The notes under the pieces: model-generated
The model's input: only the letters and a program-made list of their open reading frames with translations
Told to the model about the DNA's origin: nothing
Databases searched by the model: none
Shown: positions 11,108 through 19,119 of the stretch, one piece after another
How positions within the stretch are numbered: the stretch's first letter is position 1
How the letters are laid out: each line of letters starts with the position of its first letter
Program-made: the position numbers and the translations under genes
From: Rhodospirillales bacterium 70-18
GTDB lineage: Bacteria; Pseudomonadota; Alphaproteobacteria; Acetobacterales; Acetobacteraceae
Length of the DNA: 64,000 nt
Assembly (NCBI GenBank): GCA_001899585.1
Contig: MKWE01000017.1
Span: forward strand, 23,141-87,140
Reading direction: 5' to 3'

Positions 11108-11773
11108 ATGCCGTACCAATGGAGCTTCGGCTTCCTCTGGCACTACAAGGCGCTGTTCGTGCGCGGCGTGGAGGTCACCATGGCCTACACGATCGGCACG
11201 ATCGGGCTGGGGCTGGCGCTGGGCCTGCTGATCGGGGTGGCGCGGCTCTCCCGCTCGCGCCTGGTCAACTATCCGCTGATCGGGCTGATCGAGGCGTTCC
11301 GCTGCACCCCGCTGCTGGTGCAGATCGTGTGGTTCTACTACGCGCTGCCGGTGATCCTGGGCATCCAGATCCCGGCGGTGGTGGCGGCCACCGCGGTGCT
11401 GTCGCTGTACACCGCGGCGTTCTATGCCGAGATCTTCCGCGGCGGCATCGTCTCGATCGAGCGCGGCCAGTGGGATGCCGCCCGCGCCCTTGGCCTCAGC
11501 CCCTGGCGGATGATGCGCCTGGTGATCCTGCCGCAGGCGGCGCGGCGGATGCTGCCGCCGTTCATCAACCAGTCGATCACCCAGCTCAAGAACACCTCGC
11601 TGGTCAGCACCATCGCGGTGCCGGACCTGCTGTACCAGGGCCAGCTGATCACCGCCGATACCTATCGGCCGCTGGAGACCTACACCGTGGTGGCGCTGGT
11701 GTATTTTGCGCTGCTGTTCCCTACGACCATGCTGGCGCAGATGTATGAGCGGCGGTTGAACAAGGGGAAGTAA
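11108..11773 (+). CDS. Amino-acid ABC transporter permease (HisM/GlnP type)
   Basis: A 221-residue inner-membrane permease with about five transmembrane segments. The family coupling loop is present as GGIVSIERGQWDAARALGLSPWRMMRLVILPQA (EAA motif). FRCTPLLVQIVWFYY is the usual N-terminal signature. It pairs with the preceding binding protein. A permease of this length can form the channel as a homodimer. No ATP-binding subunit lies nearby. Confidence 0.9.
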   Translation: MPYQWSFGFLWHYKALFVRGVEVTMAYTIGTIGLGLALGLLIGVARLSRSRLVNYPLIGLIEAFRCTPLLVQIVWFYYALPVILGIQIPAVVAATAVLSLYTAAFYAEIFRGGIVSIERGQWDAARALGLSPWRMMRLVILPQAARRMLPPFINQSITQLKNTSLVSTIAVPDLLYQGQLITADTYRPLETYTVVALVYFALLFPTTMLAQMYERRLNKGK

Positions 11774-11814
11774 TATCTTCTTTTTGTGGACAAAGAGAAG
11801 CAAAAAAACTTTTT

Positions 11815-11850
11815 ATTCGCTGGAGTCTCGCCTTAGGGACTCCAGCGAAT
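11815..11850. terminator. Strong intrinsic terminator between convergent genes
   Basis: A perfect 13-bp stem (11815-11827 with 11838-11850) and 10-nt loop, followed by GAAG and six T, with an A/T-rich run on the other side as well. It ends the amino-acid transporter unit and may also serve the convergent amidohydrolase gene. Confidence 0.85.
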
Positions 11851-11889
11851 GAAGTTTTTTGGTTCTTTTTTTCAAAATAGAGCCGCTTC

Positions 11890-13080
11890 CTATCCTTCCC
11901 GCGCCAGCAACTGCTCCGCCAGCGTCACCCAGTAGCTGGCGCCCACCGGCAGCACGTCGTCGTTGAAGTCGTATTTCGGATGGTGCGGCATCGGGTCCGC
12001 CCCGGTGCGCCCGGCGCCCAGCATGATGTAGCTGCCCTGCTTCTTCTGCAGCATGAAGGCGAAATCCTCGCCGCCCATGGTCGGGTCGTCCATGTGCTGC
12101 ACCCGCGCCTCGCCCGCCACCGTGCGCGCCGCATGCGCGGCCATCTCGGTGGCGGCGGCCTCGTTCACCGTGGCCGGATAGGCGCGGTCGAACACCACCT
12201 CCGCCGTCGCGCCGAAGCTGGCCGCGATGCCGCTGGCCAGCCGGCGCACCCCGTCCTCAAGCTGGTCGCCCACCCGCTCCTCGAACCAGCGCGCGGTGCC
12301 CAGCATGCGCACCGTCTCGGGGATCACGTTGTAGGTCTGCCCGCCGGTGATGTGCCCGATGGTCACCACCCCCGCATCCACCGCCCGCAGGCTGCGCGCG
12401 ACGATGGTCTGCAGCGCCGAGACGATCTGGGCGGCGATCACGATCGGGTCGATGCCGCGATAGGGGTGGGCGCCGTGCGCGCCCTTGCCGGTGATGGTGA
12501 TCTCGATATTGGCCACCGCCGCCATGGTGGGGCCGACCCGCCACAGGAACGTCCCCTCGGGCGCCGCCGGCCAGTTGTGCATGCCGAACACCTGCGCCAT
12601 CGGGCAGCGCTCGAACAGCCCCTCCTTCACCATGATCTCGCCGCCGGCCAGGTTCTCCTCGGCGGGCTGGAAGATCAGGTAGACGGTACCGTCGAAATTG
12701 CGCGTCTCGGCAAGGTATTTGGCCGCCCCCAGCAGCATGGTGGTGTGCCCGTCATGGCCGCAGGCATGCATCACGCCGGGGGTCTGGCTGGCATGGGCGG
12801 CGCCGGTCTCCTCGTGGATCGGCAGCGCGTCCATGTCCGCGCGCAGGCCGATCGCCCGTCCACCCGGCCCGGAATTGGGACCGCGCCCGTGGATCACTCC
12901 CACCACCCCGGTGCGCGCCATGCCGGTGATGATCTCGTCCACCCCGAACGCGCGCAGCTTGTCCTGCACCACGCCGCTGGTGCGCACTTCCTGCAACGCC
13001 AGCTCGGGATGCTGGTGCAGGTCCCGCCGCCATTCGGTCATCTCGGTGTGAAACTCGGCGATGCGGTTGATGATCGGCAT
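11890..13080 (-). CDS. M20-family amidohydrolase (hippurate hydrolase-like)
   Basis: A 396-residue zinc-dependent M20D peptidase/amidohydrolase of the HipO/IAA-amino-acid hydrolase group. It cleaves N-acyl amino acids into acid plus amino acid in the cytoplasm. Metal and active-site motifs are HACGHDGHTTM (His105, Cys107, His109, Asp110), the Glu pair in FQPAEENLAGG (141-142), the dimerisation-domain GKGAHGAHPY, and GGEDFAF near the C-terminus. It lies 9 bases downstream of the NAD-binding gene on the same strand and is probably co-transcribed. Its substrate is not determined, but the neighbouring amino-acid importer fits a role in amino-acid scavenging. Confidence 0.92.
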   Translation of the reverse strand: MPIINRIAEFHTEMTEWRRDLHQHPELALQEVRTSGVVQDKLRAFGVDEIITGMARTGVVGVIHGRGPNSGPGGRAIGLRADMDALPIHEETGAAHASQTPGVMHACGHDGHTTMLLGAAKYLAETRNFDGTVYLIFQPAEENLAGGEIMVKEGLFERCPMAQVFGMHNWPAAPEGTFLWRVGPTMAAVANIEITITGKGAHGAHPYRGIDPIVIAAQIVSALQTIVARSLRAVDAGVVTIGHITGGQTYNVIPETVRMLGTARWFEERVGDQLEDGVRRLASGIAASFGATAEVVFDRAYPATVNEAAATEMAAHAARTVAGEARVQHMDDPTMGGEDFAFMLQKKQGSYIMLGAGRTGADPMPHHPKYDFNDDVLPVGASYWVTLAEQLLAREG

Positions 13081-13089
13081 GGCGACTCC

Positions 13090-13959
13090 TCAGGGGGTGA
13101 ACGTGCGGGCGAGGCCTTCTTCCAACGGGATCGGCCGCACGTCCAGCGTGGCCGTCATGGTGGCGATGGGAAAGGCCTTGTCCTCCATCAGCCGCCGCAC
13201 CTCGGCGGCGCGGATGCGCGGCAGGAACGTCAGCAGCCGGGTCAGCGGCGCGGCGGCCATCAGCAGCCAGCCCGGCACCGGCACGATGCGCGGCCGCCCG
13301 AGGCCGGCGGCGGCGGCCACCGCGCGGACGAAGGCGGCGTAGGGCAGGGGGGTGGGCCCGGCGATCACCATCGCCTGCGGCCCCTGCCAGGGGTAGTCCA
13401 GCGCCGCCAGCACGCAGCGCGTCACGTCGTCCTGGTGGATCGGCTGCACCAGGTGGCGCCCGCCCCCCGGCAGCGGTACCACCGGCAGCCAGCGCAGCAG
13501 CCTGGCCAGCCGCCGCACGTTGTCCTCGCCCTGGGCGCCGTAGATCATGGTGGGGTGCAGCATCACCCCCGGCCGGCCGGAAGCCAGCAGCGCGACCTCG
13601 CCGGCCAGCACACCGCTGCCATGCGCGTCGATCCAGCGGGTGAACCGCCGTGTGCTGCCCAGCAGCACCAGCCGCGCCCGCCTCGGCGCCGCCGCCAGGA
13701 TCGCCGCGGTGTGGCGGGCATGCGCGCAACTGGCGATCCGCGCCGCGTTGCCCAGCGCGGTCGCCAGGGCCGCCGGGTCGCGCAGCTCGGCCACGCGCAT
13801 TTCCCCTGGAATACCAAGCGCCTGCCACGCCGCCGGCCGCCGGACCACCGCCACCACGGCCACCCCGCGCGCCACCAGCGCCCGGCACAGCGCGGCACCG
13901 GACCGCCCGCTGGCGCCGATCACGTGCACGGGGCCGGCCACGCGGGCAGTGTCGCTCAT
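13090..13959 (-). CDS. NAD(P)-binding epimerase-like protein (NDUFA9-type short-chain dehydrogenase)
   Basis: A 289-residue atypical short-chain dehydrogenase. The Rossmann motif VHVIGASGRSGAAL lies at the N-terminus. MIYGAQGEDNVRRLARLLRWLPVVPLPGGGRHLVQPIHQDDV resembles the complex-I NDUFA9-like subgroup, which often lacks a catalytic Tyr-Lys pair and may bind NADPH for sensing or assembly. The classical YxxxK is not obvious. It precedes the amidohydrolase gene. Substrate unknown. Confidence 0.72.
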   Translation of the reverse strand: MSDTARVAGPVHVIGASGRSGAALCRALVARGVAVVAVVRRPAAWQALGIPGEMRVAELRDPAALATALGNAARIASCAHARHTAAILAAAPRRARLVLLGSTRRFTRWIDAHGSGVLAGEVALLASGRPGVMLHPTMIYGAQGEDNVRRLARLLRWLPVVPLPGGGRHLVQPIHQDDVTRCVLAALDYPWQGPQAMVIAGPTPLPYAAFVRAVAAAAGLGRPRIVPVPGWLLMAAAPLTRLLTFLPRIRAAEVRRLMEDKAFPIATMTATLDVRPIPLEEGLARTFTP

Positions 13960-14027
13960 GGCGCCGGTATAGGGCGGTGAAGGCCCCCCGGCAACTTGTG
14001 GTATGTCCTTACCACCACCGGAAAAGC

Positions 14028-14056
14028 TTGACGCAGCAAGGCCCTGCCGGCATAAG
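14028..14056 (+). promoter_or_regulatory. Sigma70-type promoter upstream of rplM
   Basis: TTGACG (14028-14033), 17 bases, then CATAAG (14051-14056), about 70 bases before the rplM start. Spacing is ideal and the -35 box is one base from consensus. Confidence 0.55.
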
Positions 14057-14126
14057 CCGCCGCCTGTTGGACCCGTCCCGGTGTCCGGAACGGCCCCGTG
14101 ACGGCGGATGAAGGATAGTGACCCAG

Positions 14127-14591
14127 ATGAAGACGACCCTCTCGCTGAAACCCGCGGAGGTGCAGAAGGACTGGACGCTGATCGACGCGGAGGGCCTGGT
14201 TCTCGGCCGTCTCGCGGTGGTCATCGCCACCCGCCTGCGCGGCAAGCATAAGCCGCAATTCACCCCGCATGTCGATTGCGGCGACAACATCGTCGTCATC
14301 AACGCCGACAAGGTAAAGGTGACCGGCAACAAGGCCGAGCAGGCGATCCTGTACTACCACACCGGCTATGCCGGCGGCATCAAGGGCCGCAGCATCGCCC
14401 AGCGCCTGGACAGCAAGCACCCCGAGCGCGTGCTGGAGAAGGCCGTGGAGCGCATGATCACCCGCGGCCCGCTGCAGCGTCAGCAGATGAAGCACCTGCA
14501 CATCTACGCCGGCGCCAGCCACCCGCATGACGGCCAGCAGCCCAAGCCGCTGGACGTCGCCGCGATGAACACCAAGAACAAGAGGGCCTGA
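14127..14591 (+). CDS. rplM: 50S ribosomal protein L13
   Basis: A 154-residue ribosomal protein L13 that binds 23S rRNA early in large-subunit assembly. Signatures are [21 protein letters not shown] at the start, [18 protein letters not shown], and [17 protein letters not shown] at 14118 is in frame, but GAAGGA at 14110-14115 is too close to it and correctly spaced for the ATG at 14127, which also gives the normal alphaproteobacterial N-terminus. It is followed 5 bases later by rpsI, the usual pair. Confidence 0.98.
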   Translation: MKTTLSLKPAEVQKDWTLIDAEGLVLGRLAVVIATRLRGKHKPQFTPHVDCGDNIVVINADKVKVTGNKAEQAILYYHTGYAGGIKGRSIAQRLDSKHPERVLEKAVERMITRGPLQRQQMKHLHIYAGASHPHDGQQPKPLDVAAMNTKNKRA

Positions 14592-14596
14592 CCCGG

Positions 14597-15100
14597 ATGT
14601 CCGAAACCCAGTCCCGCCCGCCCGCTTCGCGCACGCTGGCCGACCTGAAGGACCTGGCGGTCGCCCAGACCATCCCGACGGACGCCCCGAAGTACGAAGC
14701 CAAGCGCGACGCGCTCGGCCGCTCCTACGCCACCGGCCGCCGCAAGAACGCCATCGCCCGCGTCTGGATCAAGCCCGGCAAGGGCGAGATCATGGTCAAC
14801 GGCAAGCGCGTGGGCCAGTATTTCGCCCGCCCGGTGCTGCGCATGCTGATCACCCAGCCCTTCCTGGTGGTGGACCGCTACAACCAGTTCGACGTGTTCT
14901 GCACGGTGAACGGTGGCGGCCTGTCCGGCCAGGCCGGCGCGCTGCGCCACGGCATCAGCCGCGCGCTCACCTACTACGAGCCGGCGCTGCGCCCGATCCT
15001 GAAGGTCGCCGGCTTCCTCACCCGCGACAGCCGCGTGGTGGAGCGCAAGAAGTACGGCCGGGCCAAGGCCCGCCGGAGCTTCCAGTTCAGCAAGCGCTGA
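14597..15100 (+). CDS. rpsI: 30S ribosomal protein S9
   Basis: A 167-residue S9 protein. The core begins at [20 protein letters not shown] and ends with the characteristic basic tail [19 protein letters not shown], which reaches the ribosomal P site. The 45-residue extension before the core is common in alphaproteobacteria. Second gene of rplM-rpsI. A GC-rich hairpin follows. Confidence 0.98.
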   Translation: MSETQSRPPASRTLADLKDLAVAQTIPTDAPKYEAKRDALGRSYATGRRKNAIARVWIKPGKGEIMVNGKRVGQYFARPVLRMLITQPFLVVDRYNQFDVFCTVNGGGLSGQAGALRHGISRALTYYEPALRPILKVAGFLTRDSRVVERKKYGRAKARRSFQFSKR

Positions 15101-15128
15101 GCCGCGCACGCCTGCCTTCGCCTTCCGG

Positions 15129-15150
15129 GGGCCGCGCGCGAGCGCGGCCC
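15129..15150 (+). terminator. Hairpin after rpsI
   Basis: A perfect 9-bp stem GGGCCGCGC/GCGCGGCCC with a GCGA loop, 28 bases after rpsI. There is no long T-tract (TTCGG follows), so termination efficiency is uncertain. Confidence 0.5.
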
Positions 15151-15274
15151 TTCGGCTGTACAGCCCCACCCCGGCATCGTTTTGCGCATGGAAGCCCGGC
15201 GGCGCCGGCGGGCGCACGGGCCTTGCGCGCCACCCCCGCAAAAGTGGACGATGCCCCGGCAAGGAGAGCGCGAC

Positions 15275-16237
15275 ATGGACCAGCCCAATACCGCGAAGGT
15301 GTTCATCGACGGCGAGGCCGGCACTACCGGCCTGGGCATCCGCGACCGCCTGCGCGCCGTCCCCGGCGTGGAACTGCGCAGCCTGCCCGCCGAACACCGC
15401 AAGGACCCCGCCGCCCGCCGCGCGATCATGCAGGAGGTGGATCTGGTGGTGCTCTGCCTGCCCGACGCCGCCGCCCGCGAATCGACCGCGCTGGCCGAGA
15501 GCCTGGGCCGCGCCGCGCCGAAGCTGCTGGACGCCAGCACCGCCCACCGCGTCGCCCCCGGCTGGGTGTACGGCTTCCCCGAAATGGCCCCCGGCCAGGC
15601 CGAGCGCATCGCCGGCGCCGCCCGCGTCACCAATCCCGGCTGCTACCCCACCGGCGCCGTCGCCCTGTTGCGCCCGCTCGTCGCCGCCGGCCTGATGCAG
15701 CCCGACTACCCCGTGACCATCAACGCGGTCAGCGGCTATTCCGGCGGCGGCAAGTCGATGATCGAGGCGCATGAGGCCGCCGGCGGCCCGGCCTTCGAGC
15801 TGTACGGCCTCGGCATGGAGCACAAGCACCTGCCGGAAACCCAGGAATACGCCGGCCTGACCCGCCGCCCCATCTTCGTCCCCTCGGTCGGCCATTACCG
15901 CCAGGGCATGCTCGTCAGCATCCCGCTGCACCTGGACACGCTGCCCGGCCGGCCCAACGGCGCCGACCTGCACGCCGCCATCGCCGCCTGGTATCCGGGC
16001 TGCGCCCTGGTCCGCGTGCTGCCCACCCAGCCGGCCGACCGGCTGGAGCCGGAGGCGCTGAACAACACCGACCTGCTGGAACTGCGCGTCTACGCCAGCG
16101 ACGCCCATCGCCAGGCGGTGCTGGTGGCCCGGCTGGACAACCTGGGCAAGGGCGCCTCGGGCGCGGCGGTGCAGAACCTGTCGCTGATGCTCGGCCTGCC
16201 GCACCCCGCCCACCCGAAGGAGCCGGCGCATGCCTGA
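15275..16237 (+). CDS. argC: N-acetyl-gamma-glutamyl-phosphate reductase
   Basis: A 320-residue ArgC of the shorter (type 2) class. It reduces N-acetyl-glutamyl-phosphate to the semialdehyde in arginine biosynthesis. The active-site cysteine is Cys123 in [27 protein letters not shown] is the NADP-binding start, and [12 protein letters not shown] and HKHLPE are family signatures. The ATG at 15275 has AAGGAGAG upstream. Upstream in-frame starts lack a ribosome site. It overlaps the following gene by 8 bases, indicating translational coupling. Confidence 0.95.
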   Translation: MDQPNTAKVFIDGEAGTTGLGIRDRLRAVPGVELRSLPAEHRKDPAARRAIMQEVDLVVLCLPDAAARESTALAESLGRAAPKLLDASTAHRVAPGWVYGFPEMAPGQAERIAGAARVTNPGCYPTGAVALLRPLVAAGLMQPDYPVTINAVSGYSGGGKSMIEAHEAAGGPAFELYGLGMEHKHLPETQEYAGLTRRPIFVPSVGHYRQGMLVSIPLHLDTLPGRPNGADLHAAIAAWYPGCALVRVLPTQPADRLEPEALNNTDLLELRVYASDAHRQAVLVARLDNLGKGASGAAVQNLSLMLGLPHPAHPKEPAHA

Positions 16238-16775
16238 GTTCCAGGCCGGCCCGCTCCACGCGCTGGACGGCGTGGCGCCGACCATAGCGCCCGACGCCTT
16301 CATCGCCCCCTCGGCGGCGCTGATCGGCGATGTCACCATCGGCGCGCAATGCGGCATCTGGTTCCATTGCGTGCTACGCGGCGACACCAACTTCATCCGC
16401 ATCGGCGCCCGCAGCAACATCCAGGACGGCACCATCGTGCACGTCAACGCCGGCACCTTCCCCACCATCATCGGCGAGGACGTGACGGTCGGCCATGGCT
16501 GCATCATCCACGCCTGCACCCTGCACGACCGCGCCTTCGTCGGCATGGGCGCCACCGTGCTCGACGGCGCGGTGATCGAGGAGGGCGGCATGCTGGCCGC
16601 CGGCGCGCTGCTCACGCCCAACAAGCGGATCGGCCGTAACGAGATGTGGCAGGGCTCGCCCGCCCGCCTGACCCGCGTGATGAGCGACGAGGAACGGGCG
16701 AAGTTCGACCGTACCGCGGTGCATTACGTCGAGCTGGCGCAGCGGTACATCAAAGGTCTGCGAGCGGGGGGCTGA
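16230..16775 (+). CDS. Gamma-carbonic-anhydrase-like left-handed beta-helix protein
   Basis: A 181-residue hexapeptide-repeat protein of the gamma-class carbonic anhydrase/YrdA/PaaY group. The three zinc-ligand histidines are present: His71 (IVHVN), His89 and His94 ([10 protein letters not shown]). Repeats of the form [V/I]GxxxxI fill residues 30-150, followed by a C-terminal helix. It overlaps argC by 8 bases. Catalytic CO2 hydration is possible, but many members show little activity, so the true role (metal-dependent hydrolysis, CO2 handling or a structural role) is open. Confidence 0.88.
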   Translation: MPEFQAGPLHALDGVAPTIAPDAFIAPSAALIGDVTIGAQCGIWFHCVLRGDTNFIRIGARSNIQDGTIVHVNAGTFPTIIGEDVTVGHGCIIHACTLHDRAFVGMGATVLDGAVIEEGGMLAAGALLTPNKRIGRNEMWQGSPARLTRVMSDEERAKFDRTAVHYVELAQRYIKGLRAGG

Positions 16776-16832
16776 AACACGGCCGGATGTGCCAAGTTCA
16801 CATCCGGTAACGTCGATCAGGACCATTCCGTC

Positions 16833-17108
16833 ATGTCCCGCCGCCATCTGGCATTGTCTGCCTGCGCGTTGCTGGCTGCCTGTGATGGCATGCCGAATAC
16901 TGCCGCGCCGGCGCCCGCACTCGCCTACCGGCAAGCCGCCATCGCCCCGCCGCCGCCGCCGCCGCCGCCGCCGGAATTCAGCCTCACCGACTACATGTTC
17001 GGCCCGCCGCCGCATAACCGGATGGACCCTGGCCTGCGCTGCCGGTTCAACTGTCCGAAGCGCCCGGAAACCGCCCCGTTGCAGCTTCCGCCCACCGCGC
17101 TGCCGTAA
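16833..17108 (+). CDS. Small proline-rich lipoprotein
   Basis: A 91-residue protein with a short hydrophobic leader and a lipobox (LLAAC) that predicts lipidation at Cys17. Residues 39-47 are nine consecutive prolines, encoded by an almost pure CCG array that may expand or contract. A conserved-looking SLTDYMFGPPPHNRMDPGLRC segment and two further cysteines follow. No family recognised. From 17109 to 17149 there is no gene. Confidence 0.6.
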   Translation: MSRRHLALSACALLAACDGMPNTAAPAPALAYRQAAIAPPPPPPPPPEFSLTDYMFGPPPHNRMDPGLRCRFNCPKRPETAPLQLPPTALP

Positions 17109-17149
17109 CGGGCCGGGCCAGGATCAAAGGGGACGGAATCGAAAGGAAA

Positions 17150-17167
17150 GATTGGACGTCCGGGCGT
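17150..17167. repeat. Distal 18-bp direct repeat of a tRNA-Cys-associated insertion (putative att site)
   Basis: AGATTGGACGTCCGGGCG here matches AGATTGGAGGTCCGGGCG at 18042-18059, the 3' end of tRNA-Cys, at 17 of 18 positions. The two copies frame an AT-rich 0.87 kb segment, as integrase-generated attachment-site duplications do. Confidence 0.6.
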
Positions 17168-17334
17168 TGCGCGATACACGCGCGCCGCGGTCAGGTGATC
17201 AGAACGCAGGATGCCATTGCAAAGCTAGAGTTGTCACTCTGATTTCTGGTCGTCTGTCTCAGCAACCTGAACTTGAAGCGATCTCTCTCCCTTTAACCAC
17301 GCCAATAAATTCTCCCGAATATCTGACATAGATT

Positions 17335-17865
17335 TTATGATTTGCTGATCTGTGGTATAGACAATATGTCCATTTTCACCGCTCGTTCGCCACTTATTAT
17401 TTCGAGCAATCCAGATCGAAGTGCGTTGTTCTCGGACTCTTGAGTGTTAAAATGAATTGGATAATATACTTCTTTCGATAATTGAACTTTGTCAAATTCG
17501 TAACCTAAATATTGAGATACACTATACAGTAGTTCTAAGAATAAATCCGCCATCTTCGAATTCCAAACACCTCTATCCATCTCCTTATCGCCGAGATGGT
17601 CAATATAAATTTTCCACGCATCAATAATTCTCTTTAACGATTTCGATCTTCCGTAAAATTCAATCGGAATTGCGTTGATCGCCTCGACATGAGTCGGAGC
17701 AAGCTTGGTCGCGCGGGTTGCCATAAGAGTTCTGAAAATCCATGCTCTTCTCGAGCGGATCTCTCGGTTTTGCTCCAGTCGTTTTTGAGCTTGAATTGCT
17801 ATGACTGGGCCTAAAAATGTAGCGGCAACAATCGCCAGATCACTTACCTTGATAGACCAATCCAT
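17335..17865 (-). CDS. DUF6680-like single-pass membrane protein in an AT-rich insertion
   Basis: A 176-residue protein with one N-terminal hydrophobic segment (DLAIVAATFLGPVIAIQAQ) and a soluble helical body containing WIFRTLMATRATKLAP and INAIPIEFYG. This matches my recollection of the DUF6680 family, whose function is unknown. Base composition and codon use (many AAT, ATT, TCT) differ sharply from the GC-rich neighbours, so it was almost certainly acquired. It is the only gene between the 18-bp direct repeats. It points away from tRNA-Cys. A phage-related or defence role would be speculation. Confidence 0.7.
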   Translation of the reverse strand: MDWSIKVSDLAIVAATFLGPVIAIQAQKRLEQNREIRSRRAWIFRTLMATRATKLAPTHVEAINAIPIEFYGRSKSLKRIIDAWKIYIDHLGDKEMDRGVWNSKMADLFLELLYSVSQYLGYEFDKVQLSKEVYYPIHFNTQESENNALRSGLLEIISGERAVKMDILSIPQISKS

Positions 17866-18041
17866 CTGAAGCTTCCCAATTTACGGCGGCTCCATAGCGC
17901 CGTGTCGTGAACGTGCTTCGAAGCCTGCAATCCTGCAGTTGCCTCGGTGGGTGATCAACCAGCGAACGTTCAGTGGCTAACCTCCCTGAGAGATTAGCCA
18001 AAATGATGTTAAATGTATTGAACGGCAATAGGAATTTCTTG

Positions 18042-18059
18042 AGATTGGAGGTCCGGGCG
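18042..18059. repeat. Proximal 18-bp direct repeat at the tRNA-Cys 3' end (putative att site)
   Basis: Partner of 17150-17167. It covers the CCA end and most of the 3' acceptor strand of tRNA-Cys, a classic integration target. Because the tRNA remains intact, the insertion restored its 3' end. Confidence 0.6.
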
Positions 18060-18119
18060 GGAATCGAACCCACATTCGAGGATTTGCAGTCCTCTGCATC
18101 ACCACTCTGCCACCGGACC
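18046..18119 (-). tRNA. tRNA-Cys (anticodon GCA)
   Basis: A complete cloverleaf on the minus strand: acceptor GGTCCGG/CCGGACC, anticodon GCA (complement of 18085-18087), T73 as expected for cysteine, and an encoded CCA. Its 3' end borders the AT-rich insertion. Confidence 0.97.
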
Positions 18120-18296
18120 GCCGGGCAGCGCGGTTTATCGGTCGCTCCGCCCGGCGGGTCAAGTGGGGCACTGCGGCGGCGGCACCCGGAGAGTGGCCAG
18201 CATCGCCGCTTGGCGATTGCCGAGCCGGGCTTCTATAACGGCGGTCCGACACGACAGCCTCACCCGCCCCGACCGTGCAAGGCCAGACCCCAGCCC

Positions 18297-18962
18297 ATGG
18301 ACCAGCCCGAGACCGATTACGCCACCGCCCGCGCCCTGATGGTCGATTGCCAGGTGCGCCCCAACAAGGTGAACGACCCGCGCGTGCTGGCCGCCATGCG
18401 CAGCCTGCCGCGCGAACGCTTCGTGCCGCCGCACGCCGCCGCCCTGGCCTATGCCGATGAGGACGTGCCGCTAGGCGGCGGGCGCTACCTGATGGAGCCG
18501 ATGGTGATCGCCCGCCTGGTGCAGATCGCCGCCCCCCGCGCCGGCGAGCGCGCCCTGGTGGTGGCCGCCGGCAGCGGCTACGGCGCCGCCCTGCTGGCTG
18601 CCTGCGGTGCCACGGTGACCGCGCTGGAGCAGGACGAGGCGCTGCTGGCGCTGGCCCGCGCCGCCCTGGCCGCCACCGGCCCCACCGTCTCGCTGGTATC
18701 CGGGCCGCTGGCCGCCGGCTGGAAGGCCGCGGCCCCCTATGACATCGTGCTGATCGAGGGCGCGGTGGAGACCATTCCGCCCGCCCTGGTCGCCCAGCTC
18801 AAGCCGCAAGGCGGCCGCCTGCTGGCGGTGCGCAGCGGCGGCGGCATGGGTCAGGCCGTGCTCGGCGAGCGGGTGGGCGACGCGCTCAGCCTGCAGCCGG
18901 TGTTCGACTGCGCGACCCCGCTGGTGCCGTCGCTGCGGCCGGCCCCGGGGTTCGTATTCTGA
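18297..18962 (+). CDS. Protein-L-isoaspartate O-methyltransferase family protein
   Basis: A 221-residue PCMT-family methyltransferase. The N-terminal ARALMVDCQVRPNKVNDPRVLAAM and LPRERFVPP segments and the SAM-binding VVAAGSGYGAALLAA are typical of the alphaproteobacterial PCMT branch encoded next to tolC. True isoaspartate repair enzymes have a GSGYQTAVLA-type loop and a serine/threonine catalytic region. Here the branch is divergent, so repair activity is not certain. It is followed by the TolC-like gene, a conserved neighbourhood. Confidence 0.85.
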   Translation: MDQPETDYATARALMVDCQVRPNKVNDPRVLAAMRSLPRERFVPPHAAALAYADEDVPLGGGRYLMEPMVIARLVQIAAPRAGERALVVAAGSGYGAALLAACGATVTALEQDEALLALARAALAATGPTVSLVSGPLAAGWKAAAPYDIVLIEGAVETIPPALVAQLKPQGGRLLAVRSGGGMGQAVLGERVGDALSLQPVFDCATPLVPSLRPAPGFVF

Positions 18963-19119
18963 TCGCCTGACCGCGCCCCATTCGACGGGCGGGCGGGCCG
19001 GGGAGGGAACGGGCGCAAAGTCGTGGCGCGGGGCGCCACGCTGTGGCACATCTGTGCGGCTCCGCCCCGATGGGCGTGGCATGAAATTCGTGATCCGGAT
19101 GTTCCGGAGGATTGAGGGA

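Noticed and set aside
12752-13959. Minus-strand alternative frame across the amidohydrolase and NAD-binding genes
   Set aside because: Low-complexity Ala/Gly/Arg translation; the other minus-strand frame holds two recognisable proteins.
16930-16975. CCG-rich array as a possible CRISPR or tandem repeat locus
   Set aside because: It is just the proline run inside the small lipoprotein gene, with no spacers.
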